Shown here one piece after another: positions 1-8,765 of a stretch of 64,000 nucleotides of DNA. The notes below the pieces were generated by a model. That model was not told where the DNA came from and did not search any database. It worked only from the letters and a program-made list of their open reading frames with translations. Each line of letters opens with the position of its first letter. Within the stretch, counting starts at the first letter, position 1. The DNA lies in contig NZ_JPOO01000003.1 of assembly GCF_000733925.1 (NCBI RefSeq), positions 2,108,001 through 2,172,000 of the forward strand. The letters are read 5' to 3'. Origin of the DNA: Arenibacter algicola (GTDB lineage Bacteria > Bacteroidota > Bacteroidia > Flavobacteriales > Flavobacteriaceae). Made by a program: the position numbers and the translations under genes.

Positions 1-31
1 TTTGTTTAACAAAGTGTCAGTTTTAAGGTAA

Positions 32-46
32 TGGCATAATTTCTGC
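32..46 (+). promoter_or_regulatory. Possible sigma-54-like promoter of groESL
   Basis: The stretch reads TGGCA, seven bases, then TGC, so GG and GC are separated by exactly 10 bases as in -24/-12 promoters (TGGCAC-N5-TTGC). It lies 40 bases before the groES start. The -12 part is CTGC rather than TTGC, and no good TAnnTTTG box is present in the leader. A heat-shock promoter of another type is equally possible. Confidence 0.3.
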
Positions 47-85
47 CTACAATAATCAAACTTAAAAACATAAAATCTAAATAAT

Positions 86-364
86 ATGGCTAAAGTTAGC
101 ATTAAACCATTAGCAGATAGAGTTCTAGTAGAACCTATGGCTGCCGAAACAAAGACTGCATCTGGTCTTTACATCCCTGATACCGCAAAGGAAAAGCCGC
201 AAAAAGGCAAGGTAGTTGCCGTTGGACCTGGTACTAAAGATGAAAAAGTGACCGTTAAAGTTGGCGATACGGTGCTATACGGTAAGTATGCCGGTACTGA
301 GCTTAAGCTTGAAGGTACCGAATATCTTATGATGCGCGAGAGCGACATATTAGCAATTATATAA
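86..364 (+). CDS. groES: Co-chaperonin GroES
   Basis: This is the 10-kDa lid of the GroEL/GroES folding chamber in the cytoplasm. The 92-residue length is normal for bacterial GroES. It opens with the typical IKPLADRVLVEP strand, followed by the mobile loop (about residues 17-34) that contacts GroEL, and contains the VVAVGPGT segment and a C-terminal MMRESDILAII strand. It lies 105 bases before groEL in the same direction, the standard groESL operon order. The start follows an AT-rich leader without a Shine-Dalgarno sequence, as is usual in Bacteroidota. Confidence 0.98.
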   Translation: MAKVSIKPLADRVLVEPMAAETKTASGLYIPDTAKEKPQKGKVVAVGPGTKDEKVTVKVGDTVLYGKYAGTELKLEGTEYLMMRESDILAII

Positions 365-469
365 TATTGCTCTTGTTCCCTGAATGATGGGAATAATTCC
401 AAACAACAAACTAAAGAGTATAACTAATTTCATTCCTTTTTACTTAGGAATGATAAATGAAATTAAATT

Positions 470-2098
470 ATGGCAAAAGATATAAAATTTGATATCGATG
501 CAAGAGACGGCCTAAAAAGAGGTGTCGATGCATTGGCTAACGCAGTAAAAGTAACTTTGGGACCTAAAGGTAGAAATGTAATCATCAGTAAATCGTTTGG
601 CGCACCAAACATTACCAAGGATGGTGTTACCGTAGCCAAAGAGATTGAATTGGCTGATCCTCTTGAGAATATGGGTGCCCAAATGGTAAAGGAAGTTGCT
701 TCCAAAACCAATGATTTGGCAGGTGATGGTACTACTACCGCAACCGTACTTGCACAAGCTATCGTAAAAGAAGGCTTAAAGAACGTTGCTGCAGGTGCCA
801 ATCCAATGGACCTCAAAAGAGGTATAGACAAAGCTGTGGAAGTTATTGTTGAAGACTTGGCAAAACAAACCAAAAAAGTGGGCGATTCTTCAGAAAAGAT
901 AAAACAAGTAGCCGCTATTTCGTCCAATAATGACGAAACTATTGGTGACCTTATTGCCCAAGCTTTCGGAAAAGTAGGTAAAGAAGGAGTTATCACTGTA
1001 GAGGAGGCCAAAGGAACGGATACTTATGTTGATGTTGTAGAAGGTATGCAATTCGACAGAGGATACCTTTCTCCATACTTTGTTACCGATTCTGAAAAAA
1101 TGACAGCCGATTTGGAGAATCCTTACATATTACTATATGATAAGAAGATTTCTTCCATGAAGGATTTGTTGCCAGTTTTGGAGCCAGTAGCACAATCAGG
1201 AAAACCTCTTTTAATTATTGCAGAAGATGTTGACGGAGAAGCTTTAGCTACTTTGGTAGTGAACAAATTAAGGGGATCTTTAAAGATTGCTGCTGTTAAG
1301 GCACCAGGATTTGGGGACAGAAGAAAGGCAATGTTGGAAGACATAGCTATCCTTACAGGTGGAACCGTAATAGCCGAAGAAAGAGGCTTTACAATGGAAA
1401 ATGCTACCTTGGACATGCTAGGTACTTGTGAAAAAATAACAATTGACAAGGACAATACAACAATTGTAAATGGCTCAGGTGACCCAAAAACAATTAAGAC
1501 AAGGGTTAACCAGATCAAATCCCAAATAGAATCTACCACTTCCGATTACGACAAGGAAAAATTACAGGAGCGTTTGGCCAAATTGGCCGGTGGTGTTGCT
1601 GTTCTTTATGTTGGTGCTGCTTCTGAAGTGGAAATGAAAGAGAAAAAAGACAGGGTAGATGATGCCCTTCACGCAACAAGAGCTGCTGTTGAAGAGGGAA
1701 TAGTTGCCGGTGGAGGCGTTGCTTTGGTTAGGGCCAAATCTGTACTTGCCAAAATCAAGACCGAAAATGCTGACGAGGAAACAGGAGTTCAAATCGTTGC
1801 CAGAGCAATAGAATCACCTTTGAGAACCATCGTTGAAAACGCTGGAGGAGAAGGATCGGTAGTAGTTGCCAAAGTTTTGGAAGGCAAAGGAGATTTTGGT
1901 TATGATGCCAAGTCGGAAAAATATGTGGAAATGATCAAAGCGGGTATTATTGACCCTAAGAAAGTAACAAGGATTGCATTGGAAAATGCCGCTTCTGTTG
2001 CTGGAATGATCTTGACTACAGAATGTGCCTTGACCGATATTAAGGAAGATGCTCCTGCAGGCCCACCAATGGGTGGCGGTATGCCAGGAATGATGTAA
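470..2098 (+). CDS. groL: Chaperonin GroEL (Hsp60)
   Basis: This is the ATP-driven 14-mer folding chaperonin. At 542 residues it is full length. Visible hallmarks are the GDGTTTATVL nucleotide-binding segment (about residues 85-95), the apical-domain region around 190-370, the AAVEEGIVAGGGVAL signature near residue 405, and the flexible Gly/Met-rich tail GGGMPGMM. It is the only other gene of the groES operon; a strong terminator follows 23 bases after the stop codon. Nothing is unusual in the sequence. Confidence 0.99.
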   Translation: MAKDIKFDIDARDGLKRGVDALANAVKVTLGPKGRNVIISKSFGAPNITKDGVTVAKEIELADPLENMGAQMVKEVASKTNDLAGDGTTTATVLAQAIVKEGLKNVAAGANPMDLKRGIDKAVEVIVEDLAKQTKKVGDSSEKIKQVAAISSNNDETIGDLIAQAFGKVGKEGVITVEEAKGTDTYVDVVEGMQFDRGYLSPYFVTDSEKMTADLENPYILLYDKKISSMKDLLPVLEPVAQSGKPLLIIAEDVDGEALATLVVNKLRGSLKIAAVKAPGFGDRRKAMLEDIAILTGGTVIAEERGFTMENATLDMLGTCEKITIDKDNTTIVNGSGDPKTIKTRVNQIKSQIESTTSDYDKEKLQERLAKLAGGVAVLYVGAASEVEMKEKKDRVDDALHATRAAVEEGIVAGGGVALVRAKSVLAKIKTENADEETGVQIVARAIESPLRTIVENAGGEGSVVVAKVLEGKGDFGYDAKSEKYVEMIKAGIIDPKKVTRIALENAASVAGMILTTECALTDIKEDAPAGPPMGGGMPGMM

Positions 2099-2120
2099 AT
2101 ATTAAAATTTACATCCATAA

Positions 2121-2156
2121 AAAAAACCGCATTTGGAATACCAAATGCGGTTTTTT
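2121..2156. terminator. Bidirectional terminator after groEL
   Basis: A 16-bp perfect stem (left arm 2121-2136 ending CCGCATTTGG, right arm 2141-2156 beginning CCAAATGCGG) encloses the 4-base loop AATA. A-rich left and T-rich right flanks make it work in both directions, serving groEL from the left and the minus-strand HMA-protein gene from the right. Confidence 0.92.
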
Positions 2157-2191
2157 CTTTTTAGTAGGATCGTACAAACAACTTACTTTTT

Positions 2192-2548
2192 TTAATGATG
2201 CTGCCCATCATCGGTATTGTCCTCACGATACTTGCAACAAGGGTGCACTCTTTCATAAGCCTCTTCGGTAGCCTTTAACTCCTTGGTATCATGACCTACC
2301 CCAACTATTGCGGTTTTTATTTCCATTGAATTCGTTTTTCGCTCATCGATTATCAATGACAATTGATGTGTAGGAATATCCCATAAGGCATATTTAACCC
2401 CTTTTACGGCCAAGGCCGCTTCCTCGATTCTCTCCTTGCACATAGCACATTTTCCATTGACCTCGAAACTCATCTTCTTGTTTTTCTCTTGGCCATAGCC
2501 CGATAAGGTAAACAAGGCAAAAACGGCTCCTAAAATTATATTTCTCAT
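2192..2548 (-). CDS. Exported heavy-metal-associated (HMA) domain protein
   Basis: A 118-residue protein with a Sec signal peptide (residues 1-19, ending GYGQ) and one HMA fold. The metal-binding CxxC lies in GKCAMCKERIEEA, followed by a typical VKGVKYALWD strand/turn. Such domains bind Cu(I) or another soft metal in the periplasm. A second Cys pair (HPCCKYRED) and a His-ending tail (DDGQHH) may add ligands. It lies 40 bases downstream of a TonB receptor gene on the same strand, so the two are probably co-transcribed. The metal is not shown by the sequence. Confidence 0.85.
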   Translation of the reverse strand: MRNIILGAVFALFTLSGYGQEKNKKMSFEVNGKCAMCKERIEEAALAVKGVKYALWDIPTHQLSLIIDERKTNSMEIKTAIVGVGHDTKELKATEEAYERVHPCCKYREDNTDDGQHH

Positions 2549-2588
2549 ATCTCTACTTTTTAAGTTGAATAATTGATTTTAAATAATA

Positions 2589-4811
2589 CTATAATTTATA
2601 CCTGAATCCGGTATAAAACATCCTGCCCATTATGGGCGCATATATTATGCTGGTATCAAAATTGGTACCAAAAGGGTCATCGGCACCTACCACAGGGTTA
2701 TCCTGCATAAAATTAGTCAAATTTTCCCCTCCCAGATATATTTCAAATTTGTTGTTAAATACTTTAGTGATCTGTGCATTCATTAAACTATAGGATGGCG
2801 AATACTCCATGGAACTATTCGCGATATATGGCAAACGCTGCCTACCCAGGGCATGAACCGTATAATCCATACGCCATTGGGACCCGTTTTCTTTAGGAAC
2901 TGTTATATACCCAAGATTGGCAAAAAATCGATGTTGGGCCTGTAAAGGTTTTTGCAGGGCGCCGCTTATGTAATCGGTTTCCACATCATAAAATTTATAC
3001 GCCGTCCTTAATTCTAAATTCTTTAAAGCCTCATAATTTATTTCAAATTGAAAGCTTTTGGCCAAACTCTTTCCCTCCAGGTTATAAAACGACACTTCCA
3101 AAGGATTCTCCCAATCCACCACCACTTGATTTTTAAAGTTGGTAACGTAATAATCCAATGTTATGTTTCCTGTTCTACCGAACAAATTAAATCCCTGTAT
3201 ATAACTGGCACCGTAATTCCACGCATCTTCGGGATCCAACCCATAAATACTGCTATCATCCCCAAGAACCCTTATCTGTCTTGCGGAGGCAAATAATTGT
3301 TGGTTTTCCGCAAAGATGTTGGCCGCCCGTTTTCCACGGCCAAAAGACCCCCTGAAGCTCCCTCTATCCCATGGCATATAGCGCAGGTGCAATCTGGGCG
3401 TAACAAAAGTGCCTAAATTATTGTGGTTGTCCACCCTTATGCCCGCAGTTAAGCTCAATTCTTTTAAATTGTCATAACTATATTCAAAAAAGGCTCCAAT
3501 AGATTTATCCACCCTCGAATAATCTTGAGTTTTCACCATTTCCCCATAGCCATCATAAGCAAAGGTAAGGCCTGTTTTAAATTTGCTCTTGGTATCTCCA
3601 ATTATGGAGTTGAACAGTAAGTTGGAGTAGACACTTTCGTGATCGATATTATATTCATTAAAACCAAAATAAGAATCCTGTTTATGGATATTGTAGGCCG
3701 TTTGAAAACCAAGGCTCTGAAAGGGTAGCTCTGGAAAAACATAACCCAATTTCAACGAAGTATCAAACCTTCTGGTATTTATTTCACCTCCCCATGAATT
3801 GGTAGTGAATTTATCAGTGCCGGGCACAAAATTTGTCTGTCCCACCTGTTTTTCATCATTCAAAAAACGAAGGTTGATAAAACTAACCCAACCGGTACTT
3901 GGGTTTTGGTATTGCCACCTATTCAAAACATTAATTTGATTGCCCAAGGGCGCGTCCAAAAACCCGTCCCCATTACCATCTTCCTTGGCATCCCTTCGGT
4001 TGCCATGGAGATAAAGTCCTGTACTCCAATTATCAGTCAACTGCTTGTTCAAATGGGTGTTTAACTCTAACCTGCCATTCAAATTGGCATACCCGTTAAC
4101 AAATACAGCCTTATCCGTTAAGGGTTTTACCAATTCCGTATTTATCTGACCAGAAATACTTTCGTAGCCATTGACCACACTGCCCGCCCCCTTAGTTATC
4201 TGAATACTCTCTACCCAAGTTCCAGGGGTAAAGGTAAGTCCATAGGCCTGGGAGGCACCCCGTACCATTGGGATATTCTCTTGGGTAATCAATAAATAAG
4301 GACTGGTAAGTCCCAACATTTGTATTTGCTTGGTACCGGTCAAGGCATCAGAAAAGTTAACATCTATGGCCGGATTGGTTTCAAAGCTCTCGGAGAGATT
4401 GCAGCAGGCCGCTTTTAGTAATTCGGCACTATTAATGGTAACCACATTCTGTGGGCTAAAATAGGATTTCTGTACGGCATCCCGCTTTTTTTTAACCACC
4501 ACCTCGTTTAAGGCATTGGAGGGTTTTAGCCAGTGATTTACCGTTTTAGGGGAATCAATGAACAAGGTGTCCGACTCAAATCCCACATAGCTGATGACCA
4601 GTTGGTTATTCTCCTTTTTGAATGGAATTGCAAAGCTCCCGTCCGTCTTGGTAATGGTACCTGTCTGGGAATTCAACCAGTAAACATTGGCTCCCGCTAG
4701 ACCCAGGCGCCTATTTTCAGGATTGTCCTCCATGACCATACCCTCAATATTGTTCTGGGAGATGGCCAATAATGGAAGCCATAAAAACATACTTACAAAA
4801 AAATTCTTCAC
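2589..4811 (-). CDS. TonB-dependent outer-membrane receptor
   Basis: A 740-residue receptor with a signal peptide (residues 1-18), an N-terminal carboxypeptidase-regulatory-like beta domain (about 20-105), a plug domain (about 120-225, with a Cys pair at AACCNLSES) and a 22-strand barrel ending in an aromatic-rich FYTGFRYKL terminus. It imports a ligand across the outer membrane using TonB/ExbBD energy. The start codon is GTG; a later ATG at codon 8 would cut the positively charged part of the signal peptide, so GTG is preferred. The flanking HMA and HYC_CC_PP genes suggest metal or metallophore uptake, which is inference. Confidence 0.92.
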   Translation of the reverse strand: MKNFFVSMFLWLPLLAISQNNIEGMVMEDNPENRRLGLAGANVYWLNSQTGTITKTDGSFAIPFKKENNQLVISYVGFESDTLFIDSPKTVNHWLKPSNALNEVVVKKKRDAVQKSYFSPQNVVTINSAELLKAACCNLSESFETNPAIDVNFSDALTGTKQIQMLGLTSPYLLITQENIPMVRGASQAYGLTFTPGTWVESIQITKGAGSVVNGYESISGQINTELVKPLTDKAVFVNGYANLNGRLELNTHLNKQLTDNWSTGLYLHGNRRDAKEDGNGDGFLDAPLGNQINVLNRWQYQNPSTGWVSFINLRFLNDEKQVGQTNFVPGTDKFTTNSWGGEINTRRFDTSLKLGYVFPELPFQSLGFQTAYNIHKQDSYFGFNEYNIDHESVYSNLLFNSIIGDTKSKFKTGLTFAYDGYGEMVKTQDYSRVDKSIGAFFEYSYDNLKELSLTAGIRVDNHNNLGTFVTPRLHLRYMPWDRGSFRGSFGRGKRAANIFAENQQLFASARQIRVLGDDSSIYGLDPEDAWNYGASYIQGFNLFGRTGNITLDYYVTNFKNQVVVDWENPLEVSFYNLEGKSLAKSFQFEINYEALKNLELRTAYKFYDVETDYISGALQKPLQAQHRFFANLGYITVPKENGSQWRMDYTVHALGRQRLPYIANSSMEYSPSYSLMNAQITKVFNNKFEIYLGGENLTNFMQDNPVVGADDPFGTNFDTSIIYAPIMGRMFYTGFRYKL

Positions 4812-4909
4812 TTGATATATTTTAATATTAGTAGATAATTGAAATCAACAAACCATCGAATTCTCCAATTACACAAAATGGAAAACCGAGGTCACTACCA
4901 ATAAAAAAA

Positions 4910-5326
4910 TCAAATGAGAAAAACTTGGTCCAAGACATGGATATCTTTTACCAGTATGGGCGGTGGATAATCGGCATGGGGAACATAGCGCTGCTCCCTT
5001 GGCTGAAATAAGTTTAAATAATAGGAAGTAATGGCCACCAATAAATACTGTTGACCCAAACTAAGGTCATCATAGGAAATACTTAATTCGTCCTGTCCCT
5101 GAACCGAAATAATTTCATCACTACAGCAACTATTGGAATCTTTATTAAGGGCTACATTATCTTTTGACAAAGGCCTTTCCATCCCGCATGTGTCCGCTTC
5201 ATGAAAGAAAGCAATATCAACCAAGTAGCCAAAGCAAAAATGCTTCTCCACGGTCCAGGAAACGGTGGAGACCAGCATAAAAAATGCCATTAACAGGGCC
5301 AATATTTTATGGATCATTACTTTCAT
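4910..5326 (-). CDS. HYC_CC_PP family protein
   Basis: A 138-residue membrane-anchored or exported protein. A hydrophobic segment occupies residues 5-25. It carries the three landmarks of this Bacteroidota family: an H-aromatic-C motif (here HFC, residues 29-31), a CC pair (67-68) and a proline run (PPP, 121-123). Family members typically sit beside TonB receptors or metal-related genes, as here; their function is unknown. The start is the ATG at 5326, because the longer reading frame to 5344 begins with TTG. Confidence 0.75.
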   Translation of the reverse strand: MKVMIHKILALLMAFFMLVSTVSWTVEKHFCFGYLVDIAFFHEADTCGMERPLSKDNVALNKDSNSCCSDEIISVQGQDELSISYDDLSLGQQYLLVAITSYYLNLFQPREQRYVPHADYPPPILVKDIHVLDQVFLI

Positions 5327-5465
5327 CAAGGCAAAAATAATCAAAAGTTACAACTCTATATTTTCCTTCTACAACATTAACTAAAATTTAGGGCAAAAAT
5401 TGTCCAGATCAACAACAGATCATAAGTTTCAATAGCTTATGGTCCAAAGGCTTTATAAATAGCCC

Positions 5466-5473
5466 TATTTTTG
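5466..5473 (+). promoter_or_regulatory. Bacteroidota -7 box (TATTTTTG)
   Basis: TATTTTTG fits the TAnnTTTG consensus and lies 14 bases before the start of the GAF-domain gene. A clear TTG at the -33 position is not visible. Confidence 0.45.
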
Positions 5474-5487
5474 CAAAAAATTATCAC

Positions 5488-5940
5488 ATGCTTAGCACAC
5501 TAAGACCAAAAGTTTCGGGAATTATAAACAGTACCCAAAATAGTACAACCGAAAAAATGCAGGCCATTTGCGAATTGTTAAAAGAGAATGTCCCCCATTA
5601 CGATTGGGTAGGGTTCTATTTCAGAAACGGGGATAAGGAAGAGCTTAAACTGGGTCCATATGCCGGGGAACCTACAGACCACACCATAATTCCTTTTGGC
5701 AAAGGAATTTGCGGACAGGTAGCAGTCTCCAACCAAAACTTTGTAGTTCCGGATGTAAAGGCCCAGGACAACTATATAGCATGTAGTATAACCGTTAAGG
5801 CGGAAATAGTAATTCCGCTATTTTTAAAAGGTGTAAATATTGGCCAAATCGACATAGATTCCAACACTCCGGACCCATTTTCCGAAGAGGACGAGCGCTT
5901 TTTGGAATTCGTAAACCAAGAGGTGTCAAAAATTCTTTAA
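5488..5940 (+). CDS. GAF-domain protein, free Met-R-sulfoxide reductase-like
   Basis: A 150-residue single-GAF cytosolic protein resembling free methionine-(R)-sulfoxide reductase (YebR/fRMsr). The pocket region contains GKGICGQVA (Cys75) and DNYIACS (Cys99). Their 24-residue spacing matches two of the three E. coli cysteines (94 and 118), Cys99 corresponding to the catalytic one. The position of the third cysteine (E. coli Cys84) is His65, so the usual resolving chemistry may be altered. Glu106 (AEIVIP) fits the substrate-carboxylate environment. It is monocistronic, between a convergent-type gap and purH. A ligand-sensing GAF role is the alternative. Confidence 0.75.
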   Translation: MLSTLRPKVSGIINSTQNSTTEKMQAICELLKENVPHYDWVGFYFRNGDKEELKLGPYAGEPTDHTIIPFGKGICGQVAVSNQNFVVPDVKAQDNYIACSITVKAEIVIPLFLKGVNIGQIDIDSNTPDPFSEEDERFLEFVNQEVSKIL

Positions 5941-5991
5941 AACTTTAGGGCGATTGTTAATAAACGTGCTGATTTTTAAGCACAAAAAAAT

Positions 5992-5999
5992 TACTTTTG
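5992..5999 (+). promoter_or_regulatory. Bacteroidota -7 box of purH (TACTTTTG)
   Basis: TACTTTTG matches TAnnTTTG 34 bases before the purH start. A small hairpin, GTGCT...AGCAC (5966-5983), lies just upstream. No PurR-like operator was recognised. Confidence 0.45.
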
Positions 6000-6033
6000 T
6001 GTCCTTATAATCCATAACAACAATCACAACAAA

Positions 6034-7566
6034 ATGAGTACCACTAAAAAAGCTTCCTCAGCCTTAATATCTGTTTTTCATAAAGATGGCCTAGAACCAT
6101 TGGTAAAAAAGTTTAATGAATTGGGAATTACCATCTATTCTACAGGCGGCACCGAAACATTCATTAAGGATTTAGGGATTGATGTAGTACCCGTGGAGGA
6201 CGTTACAAGCTATCCGTCCATATTGGGCGGTAGGGTTAAAACATTGCACCCAAAGGTATTTGGTGGTATTTTGAACCGTCAGGACAATAAAAGTGATCAG
6301 GAACAATTGAAGGAATTTGAAATTCCCCAATTGGATATAGTCATTGTAGACCTCTATCCTTTTGAAAAAACTGTTGCCAGTGGAGCTTCAGAACAGGATA
6401 TTATTGAAAAAATAGATATAGGCGGTATCTCTTTAATACGTGCGGCCGCCAAGAATTACAAGGATACACTCTGCGTTTCCTCTATGAACGATTATGACGA
6501 AGTTCTGGAAATGATTACCAAAGGAAATGGCAGCACTACTTTGGAAGACCGCAGACGTTTTGCTACAAAATCTTTCAATGTGTCATCACATTACGATTCT
6601 GCCATCTTTAACTATTTCAACAAGAACCATGAAGAGGCCGCGTTTAAATTAAGTGAAACCAACGGACAGGTGTTGCGCTATGGAGAAAATCCCCATCAAA
6701 AAGGATTTTTCTTTGGTGATTTCGAAGCAATGTTCAACAAACTTCACGGAAAGGAACTTTCCTATAACAATTTATTGGATGTGGATGCCGCGGTTAACCT
6801 TATCCAGGAATTCAAGAACGATGCCCCCACCTTCGCCATATTAAAACACAATAATGCCTGTGGTCTTGCAACCAGGCCTACAATTCACCAGGCCTATGTT
6901 GATGCTTTGGCTGGAGATCCGGTTTCGGCTTTTGGCGGAATATTGATCAGCAATGTTGAAATAGACAAACCAACGGCCGAAGAAATACACAATCTGTTTT
7001 GCGAAGTAGTGATTGCCCCTAGCTATACCCCAGTGGCCCTTGACATCTTAAAAGGGAAGAAAAACAGAATCATTTTGGTACAGAATGAGGTTGACCTTCC
7101 AAAAATGACGGTTAGAACTTGTTTGAATGGCGTTTTAGTGCAGGAAAAAGATGAAAAGACCGACAAAATTGCCGACCTTACCAATGCTACCAATAAAAAA
7201 CCTACGGATAGGGAACTGGAAGATCTAATCTTTGCTTCAAAATTGTGTAAACACACCAAGAGTAACACTATTGTTCTTGCTAAAAACAAACAATTGTGCG
7301 CCAGTGGAACAGGCCAAACTTCTCGTGTAGATGCCCTAAACCAAGCTATCCACAAAGCCCAGTCCTTCAATTTTGATCTAAATGGAGCGGTATTGGCCAG
7401 TGATGCCTTCTTTCCTTTCCCGGATTGTGTAGAAATTGCGCATAAAAGTGGAGTAACCAGCGTTATACAGCCTGGAGGTTCCATCAAGGATCAACTTAGT
7501 ATCGATTATTGTAATGAAAATGGAATTGCAATGGTAATGACTGGCACACGTCATTTTAAACATTAA
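6034..7566 (+). CDS. purH: Bifunctional AICAR formyltransferase/IMP cyclohydrolase
   Basis: It performs the last two steps of purine synthesis: formyl transfer from 10-formyl-THF to AICAR, then ring closure to IMP. At 510 residues it is full length. The N-terminal MGS-like IMPCH domain (about 1-190) has STGGT, GGRVKTLHPKVFGG and the IDIGG motif. The AICARFT domain (about 200-510) carries RYGENPHQKG, the KHNNACG motif with the catalytic Lys-His pair, and SDAFFPFPD near the C terminus. It precedes mreB by 55 bases, an arrangement common in Flavobacteriia, so read-through into the rod operon is possible. Confidence 0.98.
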   Translation: MSTTKKASSALISVFHKDGLEPLVKKFNELGITIYSTGGTETFIKDLGIDVVPVEDVTSYPSILGGRVKTLHPKVFGGILNRQDNKSDQEQLKEFEIPQLDIVIVDLYPFEKTVASGASEQDIIEKIDIGGISLIRAAAKNYKDTLCVSSMNDYDEVLEMITKGNGSTTLEDRRRFATKSFNVSSHYDSAIFNYFNKNHEEAAFKLSETNGQVLRYGENPHQKGFFFGDFEAMFNKLHGKELSYNNLLDVDAAVNLIQEFKNDAPTFAILKHNNACGLATRPTIHQAYVDALAGDPVSAFGGILISNVEIDKPTAEEIHNLFCEVVIAPSYTPVALDILKGKKNRIILVQNEVDLPKMTVRTCLNGVLVQEKDEKTDKIADLTNATNKKPTDRELEDLIFASKLCKHTKSNTIVLAKNKQLCASGTGQTSRVDALNQAIHKAQSFNFDLNGAVLASDAFFPFPDCVEIAHKSGVTSVIQPGGSIKDQLSIDYCNENGIAMVMTGTRHFKH

Positions 7567-7621
7567 TTTTATTACTTTTAACGATCAAACTGACATTTAA
7601 ACCGAAATATAACAACATATA

Positions 7622-8650
7622 ATGGGATTCTTTGATTTCTTAACCGAGGAGATTGCAATAGACTTAGGTACTGCCAACACCCTCATCATTCACAACGACA
7701 AAGTGGTGGTAGACAGTCCATCTATTGTAGCCAGGGACAGAATAAGTGGCAAAATCATTGCCGTTGGCAAGGAAGCCAATATGATGCAAGGAAAGACCCA
7801 TGAAAATATAAAGACCATCCGTCCCTTAAAGGATGGGGTTATTGCCGATTTTGATGCCTCTGAAAAGATGATCAATATGTTCATCAAGAACATACCTGCG
7901 CTAAAGAAAAAGTGGTTTCCACCGGCCTTGAGAATGGTTATCTGCATCCCTTCGGGAATTACAGAGGTTGAAATGCGTGCCGTTAAGGAATCCGCTGAAC
8001 GTGTTAACGGTAAAGAGGTCTACCTTATTCATGAGCCTATGGCGGCTGCCATAGGTATCGGCTTGGATATAATACAACCCAAAGGGAACATGATCGTTGA
8101 CATAGGGGGTGGTACAACTGAAATTGCAGTAATTGCCCTGGGCGGAATTGTTTGCGACAAATCGGTCAAGATTGCAGGAGACGTTTTCACAAACGACATT
8201 ATCTATTACATGCGTACGCAACATAACCTTTATGTTGGGGAAAGTACAGCAGAGAACATAAAAATTACCATTGGTTCGGCTACCGAAGATCTACAGACCC
8301 CTCCGGACGAAATGTCCGTTCAAGGAAGGGATCTACTAACCGGTAAACCAAAACAAGTATCCATATCATACCGGGAAATAGCCAAGGCCTTGGATAAATC
8401 CATACTAAGGGTAGAAGATGCCGTTATGGAAACCCTATCGCAAACCCCTCCGGAACTGGCAGCGGATATCTATAATACAGGTATTTATTTGGCCGGTGGC
8501 GGATCCATGTTAAGGGGACTTGACAGGCGTTTGTCCCAAAAAACCGATCTACCGGTATATATAGCCGAAGATCCTCTTAGGGCAGTAGTAAGGGGTACCG
8601 GTATTGCTTTAAAAAACTTGGAGCGATATAAGAGTATTTTAATTAAATAG
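7622..8650 (+). CDS. mreB: Rod-shape determining actin homologue MreB
   Basis: Membrane-bound actin-like ATPase that guides lateral peptidoglycan synthesis. 342 residues, normal length. Actin-fold signatures are visible: phosphate-1 loop DLGTANTLI (residues 14-22), phosphate-2 loop DIGGGTTEIAVI (about 160-171), and adenosine motif YLAGGGSMLRGLD (about 289-301). The N-terminal MGFFDFLTEE is the usual amphipathic membrane-targeting type. It heads the cluster mreB-mreC-mreD-pbp2-rodA, but a 115-base gap with a terminator-like hairpin separates it from mreC. Confidence 0.98.
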   Translation: MGFFDFLTEEIAIDLGTANTLIIHNDKVVVDSPSIVARDRISGKIIAVGKEANMMQGKTHENIKTIRPLKDGVIADFDASEKMINMFIKNIPALKKKWFPPALRMVICIPSGITEVEMRAVKESAERVNGKEVYLIHEPMAAAIGIGLDIIQPKGNMIVDIGGGTTEIAVIALGGIVCDKSVKIAGDVFTNDIIYYMRTQHNLYVGESTAENIKITIGSATEDLQTPPDEMSVQGRDLLTGKPKQVSISYREIAKALDKSILRVEDAVMETLSQTPPELAADIYNTGIYLAGGGSMLRGLDRRLSQKTDLPVYIAEDPLRAVVRGTGIALKNLERYKSILIK

Positions 8651-8716
8651 TTTATTTACCCCCTACAATCAGCACTACCTTTTTAAAAGGTTACGAATAG
8701 CAAACAGGCTTTAATT

Positions 8717-8747
8717 CCTTATTGGGCAGTTGCCCAAATAAGGTTTT
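8717..8747 (+). terminator. Stem-loop between mreB and mreC
   Basis: CCTTATTGGGCA and TGCCCAAATAAGG pair around a GT loop with a single-base bulge, followed by TTTT. This resembles an intrinsic terminator or attenuator. It would lower read-through from mreB into mreCD-pbp2-rodA; it might instead be an mRNA processing or stability structure. Confidence 0.6.
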
Positions 8748-8765
8748 ACAAAACAATTTAAGTGA

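Noticed and set aside
463..1011. 182-codon minus-strand frame
   Set aside because: Antisense shadow of groEL.
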